The notes beneath the pieces are model-generated. The model did no database searches. It had not been told where the DNA came from and saw only the letters and a list, made by a program, of their open reading frames with translations. Below are positions 1 through 7,734 of a stretch of 64,000 nucleotides of DNA, piece after piece; position 1 is the stretch's first letter; the number at the start of each line of letters is the position of its first letter. This stretch comes from an uncultured Acidobacteriota bacterium (lineage in GTDB: Bacteria > Acidobacteriota > CAIWXX01): contig CAIWXX010000024.1 of NCBI GenBank assembly GCA_903916735.1, forward strand, positions 84,043 to 148,042, read 5' to 3'. A program made the translations under genes and the position numbers.

Positions 1-1267
1 CAGAGCCACAGCTGAGAGTGAAGGAAGGATGCAGGGTATTGTAGATTCCTCCGAGAGCCCCTTGGGAGGATGGGGTATTGACGATGATCCTCCCGGCGTT
101 CATCAGGGTCGCGAATTGTTTGATTTTGCTTTCATCGTTCGAAAAGATGCTGACAGTGTGGCCGAGTCCGCCGTGGTAATTCAGATCGAGGCACAGCTTG
201 ACGGCGTCGTCAAACCCATCGACGACGTAGAAAGCCAGAATGGGCGCCAGGATCTCGGAGGAGAGTGGGTATACATCCCCGACTCCGGAGATGGGGGCGA
301 TGAGGAGAGTTGTATCGGGAGGCACCGAAATGCCGGCCTTGTATGCGATTGCTGTGGCGGGCCTGCCGATGACGGTCACACGCATGACCCCATTCTCCTG
401 ATCAAAAGCTATGGGGCCCAGGAGGCCAACCTCCTCTTGAGAAAGAAAATAGGCTTTACGGTGCTTGAACTGTTCGATGACCTGGCCGGCGATGCTTCGT
501 TCGACGACAACGGCTTGTTCACTGGCGCAGACGGTCCCATTATCAAATGTTTTTGACAGGAACACTTGTTCGACGGCAAATGGGATATCGGCGGTCGGTT
601 CAATGAAAGCCGGAACGTTGCCAGAGCCAACGCCAATGGTTGGCGTGCCGGAAAGATACGCAGCTTTGACGAATGCACCTCCTCCTGTCGCGATGATCAA
701 TGCCAGGTTCTTGTGCCTCATCAGCTCTTGTGTTTGCTCTCGGGACATCCTGCCGGTGCACTGGATGCAATCCTCGGGCGCATCCTCGCTGAGCGCGGCC
801 TCGTAACAGACCCTCGCTGTTTCCTGCACACAATTCTGAACGAAGCCGGGTGAGTGAATGATAATTGGATTTCTAGTTTTCATCGCAATGAGACATTTGA
901 AAAGAACCGTCGATGTCGGGTTGGTCACGGGAACAATGGCGAAGAGTGGGCCGAGTGGCTGGGCGATTTCAACGATACCACGAACATGATCCTCGGAGAT
1001 GATACCGACTGTCTTGAGATCTTTGATGTCCTCGTACACGAGTTGTGTCGCGATGACGTTCTTGATGACCTTATCTTTCCACTTACCGATTTCCGTCTCT
1101 TCAGCAGCCATTTTCGCGAGTCTGATTCGCTGGTCGAACCCTGCCTTGTAAACCGCTCGCACGATACGATCGGTCTGCTTCTGATCCAGTTGAGTGAAAA
1201 CAGCGGCTGCTCGAACGGCCCGCTGCATGATTTGTTCGGCCCTGCTGAGTGTTTCTTCCTGCATCAT
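1..1267 (-). CDS. adhE: Acetylating acetaldehyde dehydrogenase, AdhE-type N-terminal part (cut by window edge)
   Basis: The minus strand stays open from an ATG at 1267 to the left edge, about 422 codons without a stop. The translation matches the NAD-dependent CoA-acylating aldehyde dehydrogenase half of AdhE, which interconverts acetyl-CoA and acetaldehyde. Visible landmarks are WKDKVIKNVIATQ, IVPVTNPTSTVLFK, the catalytic-cysteine segment FDNGTVCASEQAVVV and GRIIVNTPSSQGALGG. The start is preceded by GGTGGGAT about 5-10 bases upstream, and ATG is doubled (1267 and 1264). The gene is cut before the iron alcohol dehydrogenase domain of AdhE would begin, so it may be a full bifunctional enzyme or a stand-alone acetylating dehydrogenase. 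In a cell with the acs genes found here it would be a route between acetyl-CoA and ethanol. Confidence 0.9.
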   Translation of the reverse strand, partial: MMQEETLSRAEQIMQRAVRAAAVFTQLDQKQTDRIVRAVYKAGFDQRIRLAKMAAEETEIGKWKDKVIKNVIATQLVYEDIKDLKTVGIISEDHVRGIVEIAQPLGPLFAIVPVTNPTSTVLFKCLIAMKTRNPIIIHSPGFVQNCVQETARVCYEAALSEDAPEDCIQCTGRMSREQTQELMRHKNLALIIATGGGAFVKAAYLSGTPTIGVGSGNVPAFIEPTADIPFAVEQVFLSKTFDNGTVCASEQAVVVERSIAGQVIEQFKHRKAYFLSQEEVGLLGPIAFDQENGVMRVTVIGRPATAIAYKAGISVPPDTTLLIAPISGVGDVYPLSSEILAPILAFYVVDGFDDAVKLCLDLNYHGGLGHTVSIFSNDESKIKQFATLMNAGRIIVNTPSSQGALGGIYNTLHPSFTLSCGS

Positions 1268-1796
1268 CGGTCATCCCACCCTTTTACCATGCGATCGAGA
1301 AGAGAGAAGCATCGTCTCAGTACTTTCTCTCTCCGGCCACTTTCAGGCCGCGGGCTGGACATCCCTGAAATCCCAGCTCTTCCGAAGAGTACTGGTGTGA
1401 CGACTGAATTGTCAAACATCAAAATGACCGTCTTGATCAGGTCCGATGCGAAAGGGACCAAATGGATTCGGTTTGGACGATCGGGATCGATGAGATCGTT
1501 GCAGATCCGAAACCACTGCTGGGATCATTTCATCTCGTCGATGAGATGGTTCTGCACTTCATCCGGAGACACTGCAATTGCAGGTAAAATTCCTTTCTTA
1601 TTACGACGGCGGAAGTGAGTCCATCATCTGGCGGCATTGAATCACTCCATCTGAATGAACCAGGATGCCGACAGGGACGCGAAAATCATTGACAGAGCCG
1701 CCGGCTGAATTTATGGTTTCACTGTGTTTCGCGGTCATCTCCTCGATATCCAGGCCATCAGCGGACAATTTGTATGTCCAGAAAAGAGGCAACCTC
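1268..1796. other. Gene-poor interval with a decayed-looking minus-strand reading frame
   Basis: No intact gene is visible. On the minus strand a coding-like frame runs through 1601-1798 (SADGLDIEEMTAKHSETI, then VPVGILVHSDGVIQCRQMM). It appears to continue, after a frame change near 1601, as RRRNKKGILPAIAVSPDEVQ, a TGA, then QQWFRICNDLIDPDRPNRIH and onward to about 1264. This could be a broken small gene upstream of adhE or chance coding bias. I do not recognise the family. Confidence 0.3.
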
Positions 1797-1964
1797 ATGG
1801 AATTTCTTAATTTCGTGCTGATATTCTTGACGGGCTATTTGGTTTTGAAGAAACCTGAGAAGGAGAAAACGGCCTTCTCACTTCTTGTCATCATCGTTCT
1901 CTACATGGTCATTCACTTCTTGATCGGATCGAGAGGATCGATCCTTCCGCCGGTGAACTACTGA
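1797..1964 (+). CDS. Small membrane protein preceding the DsbB-like gene
   Basis: A 55-residue protein with two hydrophobic stretches, FLNFVLIFLTGYLVL and TAFSLLVIIVLYMVIHFLIG, separated by a short charged loop (KKPEKEKT). This predicts a two-pass inner-membrane hairpin. The ATG at 1797 follows a purine-rich AAGAGG about 7 bases upstream. The same frame is open further upstream, but that part does not look like protein. The gene ends 32 bases before the DsbB-like gene on the same strand, so the two are probably co-transcribed. I do not recognise the family, and an accessory role for its neighbour is only inference. Confidence 0.55.
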   Translation: MEFLNFVLIFLTGYLVLKKPEKEKTAFSLLVIIVLYMVIHFLIGSRGSILPPVNY

Positions 1965-1996
1965 TCCTTGCGGATCGAGCATCAAGGACAGCTAAG

Positions 1997-3478
1997 ATGA
2001 AAAAAGAAACTTTCACGATGCTTCTGTCATTGGCCGTCATCGCCATCCTGGTCATTCCGGTGGGAACATCCGTGTTCATTCTCGGCTTCATTTTCGGAGA
2101 TTCGCCCTGTGTTCTGTGTTGGGCGCAACGAACGGGAATGGTGATCATCTCACTGATCGGTATTTTCATTCTGCGATATGGGCCTCGGCCGAGATATCTG
2201 GGGTTGGGGATTCTCGTTGGAGCCGCCGGCATCTACATGAGCCTCCGACATTCCTCGCTCCATATCCTCCGAGATGTCGGGCAGGGGTTCAGCATTGAGA
2301 TACTCGGAGCTCACACATACATCTGGGCGCTATTTATTTACTGGTTCTGTGTCGTCGCCATCGGCATCGCCCTCCTGCTGATGAAGGAGGGAGATGCGAC
2401 AGGCTCTATCAATGAGCTTGGCGTGCTCGGGAAGATAGCCCAATGGGCCTTTTTCATCGTCGTCGGCGCCAATATCTTCCAGGCGGTGACGAGCACCGGG
2501 CCGCCGCCATTTATGGGACAGAGTGATCCCGTCCGCTATTCCTTTAATCCAAAGAGATGGGTCTGGTCGCTTGAGGAATGGGAGCCTTATCCAATTTCCT
2601 TTCGTGGCCGATGGGCCATTGACAAACCCAGCATCAGCACTCTGGACAGCGATCCTCGGAGAGGCCCCTTGGCGAATCTGAGAGAAATCCGGGTGAAAAA
2701 GCACGAGACGCTTTCCCTTAACTTGAACGGCGATGTAACGGATATCGCCTACAACGATCTGACGGATCAATTCCTGTTGACCACGAAGCGAGGCGGTGTC
2801 TACATCATCGATGGCGCGATGAGAGAAATATCTCGCTACACCGTGATCGATCCAGGGTTCTCCATCGACCTGAGTGAACTCAATGGAGCCGCTTTTATCG
2901 ACAGCCAGACGGTTGCAGTCCTGGCCGACAATAAGAGCTATGTCATTCTCAAGAAAAACGATAAGGCCGATGCCGACAAGAATTACCGATTTTTCTTGGA
3001 ATCATTTGACAGGGTTGATGAAATAGATCGATCGCGTTTTTCCACGATACGAGCAAAGATGATGTATGTCATGTCCCTCGGATATGATGCGGCCGGCAGC
3101 TCTTTTTACACGATCACGGTTCCAAATAACAGACATAAGAAGTTGGTCATCTCTCGTTTCGACAAAGAGGATATGACCCTCTCTGAAGAATATTCCCCAA
3201 CAATATCATCTCAATCCGGCCTCCAACTCAAAGATACGAAGCGAAGCATCGATGAATACTATGTCACCGGCATCGCCATTAAAAACGGCCTTATGTACGC
3301 CATCAGTGCAGCCTATCATACGCTTCTGGTCATCGATCTTGAGAAGCGGGAAATCATCTCTGCCGACGCCGTGGACGGGATTTCAAAGCCCAACGGCATC
3401 GCGATCAAGGGGGCTGATCTCTACATCATCGGAGACAAGAACGACGTTGACATTATCGATCTGCCCCTCAGCAATTAG
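1997..3478 (+). CDS. DsbB-like membrane protein fused to a C-terminal beta-propeller-like domain
   Basis: A 493-residue protein. Residues 1-130 contain four transmembrane segments and match DsbB/BdbC quinone reductases, which reoxidise periplasmic thiol oxidases. The first-loop redox pair is present as CVLC in DSPCVLCWAQRTGM, and the family-typical histidine follows in YMSLRHSSLH. The second periplasmic cysteine pair of classical DsbB (Cys104/Cys130 in E. coli) is not seen in the corresponding loop. A fifth hydrophobic segment lies near residues 148-166. The remaining ~300 residues are soluble with repeats such as DQFLLTTKRGGVYIIDG and KPNGIAIKGADLYIIGDKND, typical of a beta-propeller. It sits just downstream of a small membrane protein. 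The DsbB assignment is good; the propeller's role is unknown. Confidence 0.75.
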   Translation: MKKETFTMLLSLAVIAILVIPVGTSVFILGFIFGDSPCVLCWAQRTGMVIISLIGIFILRYGPRPRYLGLGILVGAAGIYMSLRHSSLHILRDVGQGFSIEILGAHTYIWALFIYWFCVVAIGIALLLMKEGDATGSINELGVLGKIAQWAFFIVVGANIFQAVTSTGPPPFMGQSDPVRYSFNPKRWVWSLEEWEPYPISFRGRWAIDKPSISTLDSDPRRGPLANLREIRVKKHETLSLNLNGDVTDIAYNDLTDQFLLTTKRGGVYIIDGAMREISRYTVIDPGFSIDLSELNGAAFIDSQTVAVLADNKSYVILKKNDKADADKNYRFFLESFDRVDEIDRSRFSTIRAKMMYVMSLGYDAAGSSFYTITVPNNRHKKLVISRFDKEDMTLSEEYSPTISSQSGLQLKDTKRSIDEYYVTGIAIKNGLMYAISAAYHTLLVIDLEKREIISADAVDGISKPNGIAIKGADLYIIGDKNDVDIIDLPLSN

Positions 3479-3690
3479 AATGGCCCCGAGGATCGACCAG
3501 GCGGCCTCTCAGCCGGGGTTGGAATGATCGCCAGAGGGGGGGGGGATTAGCAGCCGTCACCTGCCCGGCGGATTTCAGGCAATTTGAATTTCGCATCATG
3601 CAGTTGTAGCAAAAATTTCAAAGTTGGCCTCGGCGCCCAATGCCGATCACACCCGGCAGCGCATGCCGTTACTCGCGGCGGGCAAGAAAA

Positions 3691-4179
3691 TCAGATTGAC
3701 CGAGATGTCATCTTACGTTTTCCGGCCAGCTTCTCAAAAACCTTCGCGATCCTCCGTGCTCGAGTCTCCTGCTTCTTGGCACTGTTGATCCAGTCCACCC
3801 ATTCACGTTTATGACTGTATGACATTCGATCGAACGCCTCCCAGAGGGGCCTGGAACTCTTCAGCGTCCTCTCCAAATCAAGTGGAACCTCCATGATGCG
3901 CGGTGTATCGTCAATAGCTAGCACAAGTGAAACGCAGTCTCCGGCCATCACACCGGATGTTTTCTGCATCTGCTTGTTGACGAGCATCATATGCTGGCCT
4001 CGCGACGTCGGAAAGACGGATGTTCGAATCGGCACTCCATTGATTGTGCCGACGACAGGCACTTTTCCGCGCGTACCGATTTTCCTGCCGGCCGATTTCG
4101 GCAGGTACAAACACAGCCAGCCCTGGCCTTTTTCAAGCATCGCCCGGAATCTGATCTCCTTAGGGGGATTTTCGGACAT
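3691..4179 (-). CDS. YdeI/OmdA-family protein (DUF1905 plus OmdA domain)
   Basis: A 162-residue cytoplasmic protein. The N-terminal part (IRFRAMLEKGQGWLCLYLP through GTINGVPIRTSVFPT to KTSGVMAGDCVSLVL) matches DUF1905, a small beta-barrel. The C-terminal part (LKSSRPLWEAFDRMSYSHKR, EWVDWINSAKKQETRARRI) matches the OmdA/YdeI bacteriocin-protection domain. The start at 4179 is chosen because AGAAGGAGG lies 8 bases upstream; a start 10 codons earlier lacks a comparable site. Members occur widely as single genes of unclear biochemical function, so no reaction is assigned. It stands alone, with no co-directional neighbour close by. Confidence 0.8.
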   Translation of the reverse strand: MSENPPKEIRFRAMLEKGQGWLCLYLPKSAGRKIGTRGKVPVVGTINGVPIRTSVFPTSRGQHMMLVNKQMQKTSGVMAGDCVSLVLAIDDTPRIMEVPLDLERTLKSSRPLWEAFDRMSYSHKREWVDWINSAKKQETRARRIAKVFEKLAGKRKMTSRSI

Positions 4180-4687
4180 GTGGGATCCTCCTTCTGAGTC
4201 CTGCGGCATCGACGGCTTTCTGGAACAACTTCAGGTTTACTTGGCTCTCCCGAGATGCATATTATGCTCGCTTGTCTATTCTATCTCTTGAAAGGCCGCT
4301 GAGAAAAGCTCCCTTCGTCAAGGGATGATAACCTCCACTTCGACTTCGGAAGAGTCAGCATATCCTATTTGCAAGCGCCGGGAAAGAGGTTTGCTAACCC
4401 TCTCTTCTGCGCGCAAGAATCATTGCATTGAGGCGCTGGCAATCACTGTTAATGCGAATGTTGCTCAAGAGAAATTTCAGCTAATTGATAGAAGTCACGT
4501 ATCGCTTAATCTCATCCTTGTTAATATTCGTACCCGTACCCATGCCCGTTCCTTAAGACTTGTCATCGATCCTCCAAATCGAGTCTGGAACGGGCACCGG
4601 TTTTTTCATCGGTGCCTTGGCGGATTATTGTCAAAACGGCACTTCAAGTTGTGTTCGAACGAACTTCACTACTGCCTGTCGCCGTTG
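4180..4687. other. Intergenic interval without a recognised gene
   Basis: About 500 bases between the YdeI-like gene and the 3' end of the FHA gene. Several short frames exist, but none looks like protein. The only structure I see is the inverted repeat at 4593-4616, listed separately. Confidence 0.5.
4593..4616. repeat. Perfect 7-bp inverted repeat near the 3' end of the FHA gene
   Basis: GGCACCG (4593-4599) and CGGTGCC (4610-4616) pair around a 10-base loop rich in T on the plus strand. It lies about 70 bases beyond the stop of the minus-strand FHA gene and could act as an RNA hairpin. No T-tract follows the stem on either strand, so it is not called a terminator. Confidence 0.35.
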
Positions 4688-5764
4688 TTAGAGAGAACTT
4701 CCACAAGCGGCACAGTAGCGGTGGCGTGAATCCGTTGCCCCCGAGCATTTGGGGCACGAGCGTCCACTGCCTTCCCGCGCCAGCTCGCCCCCACAGCTTC
4801 CACAGAAAACTGCGTCGGGGGGAAGCGTCATATGACACCATTGACAGATGATGTTACGCAGGTCTGGCATTTCAGGCTGACGAGAAGCTTGATGGTCCGG
4901 CCCCGCCATGAACGATTCCGGCAGCCCTGCCGGAGTCGGGCCAGGCCGGGAAATTCTCTCAACCCGCTGCCCTAGAACCGGCTGTGGAGGAGGACCCGCA
5001 TCGGCTCTTGCCCTTTTTGGCTGCTCAAGCGGTGCGGGGTCTCCCGCTTTTTCGAAGATCAGATCAAACGGGCCCAGATGAAATTCATCTCCATGCTGCA
5101 ACAGCTTCCGTTCGATTCTCTGGTTCTTAATGAAAATGCCGTTGGCACTGCCCATGTCGATGAGGTGCAGGCCTTCCGGAGCCGCTTCAATCCGGGCATG
5201 AAAGCGCGAGACCATGGTATCGTCCAGAATGAGATTGCAGGTCGGATCCCGCCCTATCTGAAAAGGAATGGCATCGAGCCGGGCATCCTGCCATTTCCCT
5301 CGAATTTCACCAGCATGCCGCCAGCGAAGGCGAAATGAATCGACAGACGATTGTGACGCCGCGGATTCAGCTTTCTGATGGATGTCCGCCGCTTGCCTGA
5401 CATGCAATTCAGGCGTCGCCACCGGCTGGCGCAATTCAGGCTTGATGACGGTGCTCGCAGAGAATGAGCAATCAGCAAGCTCAAGAAAAAGAGACCCGAT
5501 TGTGAACTGGTCGCCTACGGAGAGCCTTCTTCGCATAATGCGCTTGCCATTGACCCATGTGCCATTTGTGCTGTTACTGTCGACAAGCAGCACGTCGCTC
5601 CCGTTCACCTGGATTTGCGCATGATGTCGTGAAACACCCTCTTCATCCAAGCGCACTCGATTATCCCGCTCCCGGCCGAGTGAAGTTGACCCTGTTTCCA
5701 GCTTGATCTCACGAAGGCCCTCAGGCTTTTCCTGTTTCCAAATTCTTAAGTATAGAGTGGGCAT
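4688..5764 (-). CDS. Twin FHA-domain protein with C-terminal double zinc ribbon
   Basis: A 358-residue cytoplasmic protein. FHA domain 1 spans about residues 20-95 (SLGRERDNRVRL, then GVSRHHAQI and DSNSTNGTWVNG). FHA domain 2 spans about residues 160-240 (IGRDPTCNLILDDTMVSRFH, then DMGSANGIFIKNQRI). Both keep the G-R, S-R-H and N-G residues that bind phosphothreonine. A low-complexity linker leads to a C-terminal double zinc ribbon with CQWC, CGSCG, CPKC and CAACG knuckles. Such proteins act as phospho-dependent adaptors, usually with Ser/Thr kinases, but none is encoded nearby. The next gene upstream on the same strand also carries zinc ribbons, which suggests a shared module. Confidence 0.85.
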   Translation of the reverse strand: MPTLYLRIWKQEKPEGLREIKLETGSTSLGRERDNRVRLDEEGVSRHHAQIQVNGSDVLLVDSNSTNGTWVNGKRIMRRRLSVGDQFTIGSLFLELADCSFSASTVIKPELRQPVATPELHVRQAADIHQKAESAASQSSVDSFRLRWRHAGEIRGKWQDARLDAIPFQIGRDPTCNLILDDTMVSRFHARIEAAPEGLHLIDMGSANGIFIKNQRIERKLLQHGDEFHLGPFDLIFEKAGDPAPLEQPKRARADAGPPPQPVLGQRVERISRPGPTPAGLPESFMAGPDHQASRQPEMPDLRNIICQWCHMTLPPDAVFCGSCGGELAREGSGRSCPKCSGATDSRHRYCAACGSSL

Positions 5765-5860
5765 CGCTATCTATGGCTCACAATGAGATGAGATTGATGG
5801 CGCGAGGAGACGGCAGTGAAAATGAAAAGATGCATCTGAACCCCTTGTACAGATACCGCC

Positions 5861-6355
5861 TCATGAGAGAACCCCAACCACAGTCAGCACAACGACAATG
5901 AAAAGAAGTGCGTTGAAAGCCATCCAGCCATGCATGAACACATAAAAGAAACTCGATCCGGAAGATGGAGGCGGCTGGATATCATCAGCGGCGAGATACG
6001 CCTGCCGGCATCCAATGACCCAGGGTATGATGAGGATGCTTGTCACAAGAATAAGAAATCCCTGTCCGAGACGTCCATTGTATGCCTGGCCTGCTCCCGG
6101 GATCAGGATGCCGAGCAACAGGGCTTTGCGGCGGCGGCAATGGGATGGCGGTCGGGAAGAAGGGTGTGCATCAACGGATGGAGAAGAGACAGAAAGCCCA
6201 TTCCCGCAAAAAGTACAATGGTTCTGAGGGGCATAGTAAAGATGGCCGCAGGAACCGCATGCCTGCTCGCCGGCGGCCGCGCGCAGAATGGATCCACAAT
6301 ACAGGCAAAACTTCCATCCGGCATCGAAGCATTGTCGACATTGCGGGCAACTCAT
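5861..6355 (-). CDS. Zinc-ribbon protein with TM2-like membrane domain
   Basis: A 164-residue protein. The N-terminus has two zinc-ribbon knuckle pairs (CPQCRQC, CLYCG, CGSCG, CTFCG). After a serine-rich linker, KALLLGILIPGAGQAYNGR begins a TM2-like hairpin with a following hydrophobic helix and a third segment near the C-terminus (FNALLFIVVVLTVVGVLS). The start at 6355 follows TAGGA; an earlier ATG at 6421 has no ribosome site and its extra residues are not zinc-ribbon-like. It lies just upstream of the FHA/zinc-ribbon gene on the same strand (96-base gap), so the two probably form a pair. The function is unknown. Confidence 0.7.
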   Translation of the reverse strand: MSCPQCRQCFDAGWKFCLYCGSILRAAAGEQACGSCGHLYYAPQNHCTFCGNGLSVSSPSVDAHPSSRPPSHCRRRKALLLGILIPGAGQAYNGRLGQGFLILVTSILIIPWVIGCRQAYLAADDIQPPPSSGSSFFYVFMHGWMAFNALLFIVVVLTVVGVLS

Positions 6356-6669
6356 GATTCCTACCGATGTCTTATTGGAAGAAGCACCACATTTGATGAC
6401 AGCCAATATCCGGTCGGTCATCGGCGTGCTCGAATGAGATAGATCCGAAGCCTAGCAACGTGCCGCAGAACTGTCAAATCGGCCTGCATGGAAGAACCAT
6501 GACAAAATTATTGCCGGCAAGGAAAAACGTCGAATCCACAAATGAACCTGGATGAACAAGGATCGGATGCCGGGTATCAGTGTTCATCTGTGGTTCCATT
6601 CGGTGCACAAAAATTTTCAGGATAAGGTTGGTTATTTCCGACGCACGACGGCATTTATTTCGATTCCAC
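6356..6669. other. Intergenic interval with a dispersed GTTCATCTGTG phrase
   Basis: No gene is recognised. At about 6547-6597 the sequence reads as a GGATGAAC...GTTCATCTGTG phrase. The 16-base string TCAGTGTTCATCTGTG recurs in the intergenic space at 50.3-50.4 kb. This looks like a dispersed extragenic repeat, not a gene. Confidence 0.4.
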
Positions 6670-7344
6670 TCATTTCCCGACACGGTCAACCGGGATATCC
6701 AGGATCGGCTTATTCTCCCAGCCCTGATAATCAAAATGCCACCACTCAGTTGCAAGGCGTGTGAAACCGTGAGATTCCATTGCATGGCGCAATATTTCCC
6801 GGTTTCTGCCGGCATCCGCCGGAATGTCCTGGTATTCCGGGTTGGCCCGTTCGGTGAAATCATCAAAGGCAGAAGGCATCGGCACATCATTTCCATTGAG
6901 ATCCGTGAGCGAAATATCGACGGCATATCCACGGTTGTGTCGTGATCCGACCTTCGGGTCGGCGACATACCGAGGGTCCGGCATGATCTGCCAAAAGATT
7001 TTCTGGACAGAGAGCGGCCTGTAGCCGTCATAAACTTTAAGACGGTAGCCGAGAGGCCGCAGATCAGACTCGACCTCGTGTAAAGAATAGGCCGCTTCCT
7101 TGACAAGAAAACATCGTGCGGACGAGTACACGGCATGGCCGGTGAAATTGTTGGATGTCGCGTAGCGAATATCAAGAATGACATCCGGAACTACATCCTT
7201 CACTTCGATAAGTTCAGTGCTCTGTTGTGCCGGCGGAATAGCGGGACGAGTGGCGACAAGGGATCGACATCCCATGGTCGGGATGACAACGCATAGGGTC
7301 GCCCCAAAAAGGATTTGTCTTATTCCTTTACAATAGCGGTTCAT
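6670..7344 (-). CDS. D-alanyl-D-alanine dipeptidase, VanX/DdpX type, lipoprotein
   Basis: A 224-residue exported protein. Residues 1-26 form a lipoprotein-type signal ending in IPTMGCRS, with Cys26 as the likely lipidation site. The rest is the zinc D,D-dipeptidase fold: YDGYRPLSVQKIFW, the SxHxxGxAxD zinc motif as SRHNRGYAVDIS, and the catalytic Glu/His element ATEWWHFDY. The enzyme hydrolyses D-Ala-D-Ala. In VanX this removes the vancomycin target; in chromosomal relatives it recycles cell-wall dipeptide. No vanHA or sensor genes are adjacent, so recycling is more likely than glycopeptide resistance. Confidence 0.9.
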   Translation of the reverse strand: MNRYCKGIRQILFGATLCVVIPTMGCRSLVATRPAIPPAQQSTELIEVKDVVPDVILDIRYATSNNFTGHAVYSSARCFLVKEAAYSLHEVESDLRPLGYRLKVYDGYRPLSVQKIFWQIMPDPRYVADPKVGSRHNRGYAVDISLTDLNGNDVPMPSAFDDFTERANPEYQDIPADAGRNREILRHAMESHGFTRLATEWWHFDYQGWENKPILDIPVDRVGK

Positions 7345-7734
7345 CTTCGCCTCCTTGGCTGCATTATCCCCTATGAGCGGAAATGTTCAACCGTGGAGTT
7401 ATTATCATCGATGGAGATATTTTTTGTTTGTTCCTATATTGGTTCCCGACGACACGGATGAAGCCCTCCAAATCGAGCCATGAATTGGAATGCAGGCGGA
7501 ATTTCTCGTTGTGAATTTGAGCGAGATAAGATGCCGACTCGCCTATCCGGGCCTCTCATAAGCAGCGATCGACCTTGCCGCGGCCTTGATACCCTCGCAC
7601 TGCATGACCTGCCGGATTGGGCGATTCGTGCTATAACATATGAGTCTTTTCGATTGAGGTGTTTTCAAGCGAGGAACGGAAGCAGATCAGAACGAAGATT
7701 CTTGGGAGCGGAAAGCCGATCGCTAAGGAAAAAT
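7345..7734. other. Divergent promoter region between VanX-like and response-regulator genes
   Basis: About 390 bases separate two divergently transcribed genes. The frame of the downstream gene is open back to 7480, but that part does not resemble protein, and the receiver domain starts cleanly at 7735. I see no convincing promoter hexamers. Confidence 0.4.

Noticed and set aside
29..1618. Plus-strand frames across the first 1.6 kb, up to 254 codons
   Set aside because: They are antisense to the clear AdhE-type frame and resemble no protein family.
4593..4616. Intrinsic terminator for the FHA gene
   Set aside because: The stem is good, but the T-rich part is the loop and no T-tract follows on either strand, so it is listed as an inverted repeat only.
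6670..7344. Vancomycin-resistance cassette
   Set aside because: Only the VanX-like dipeptidase is present, without vanH, vanA/B or a regulator pair nearby. A recycling role is more likely.
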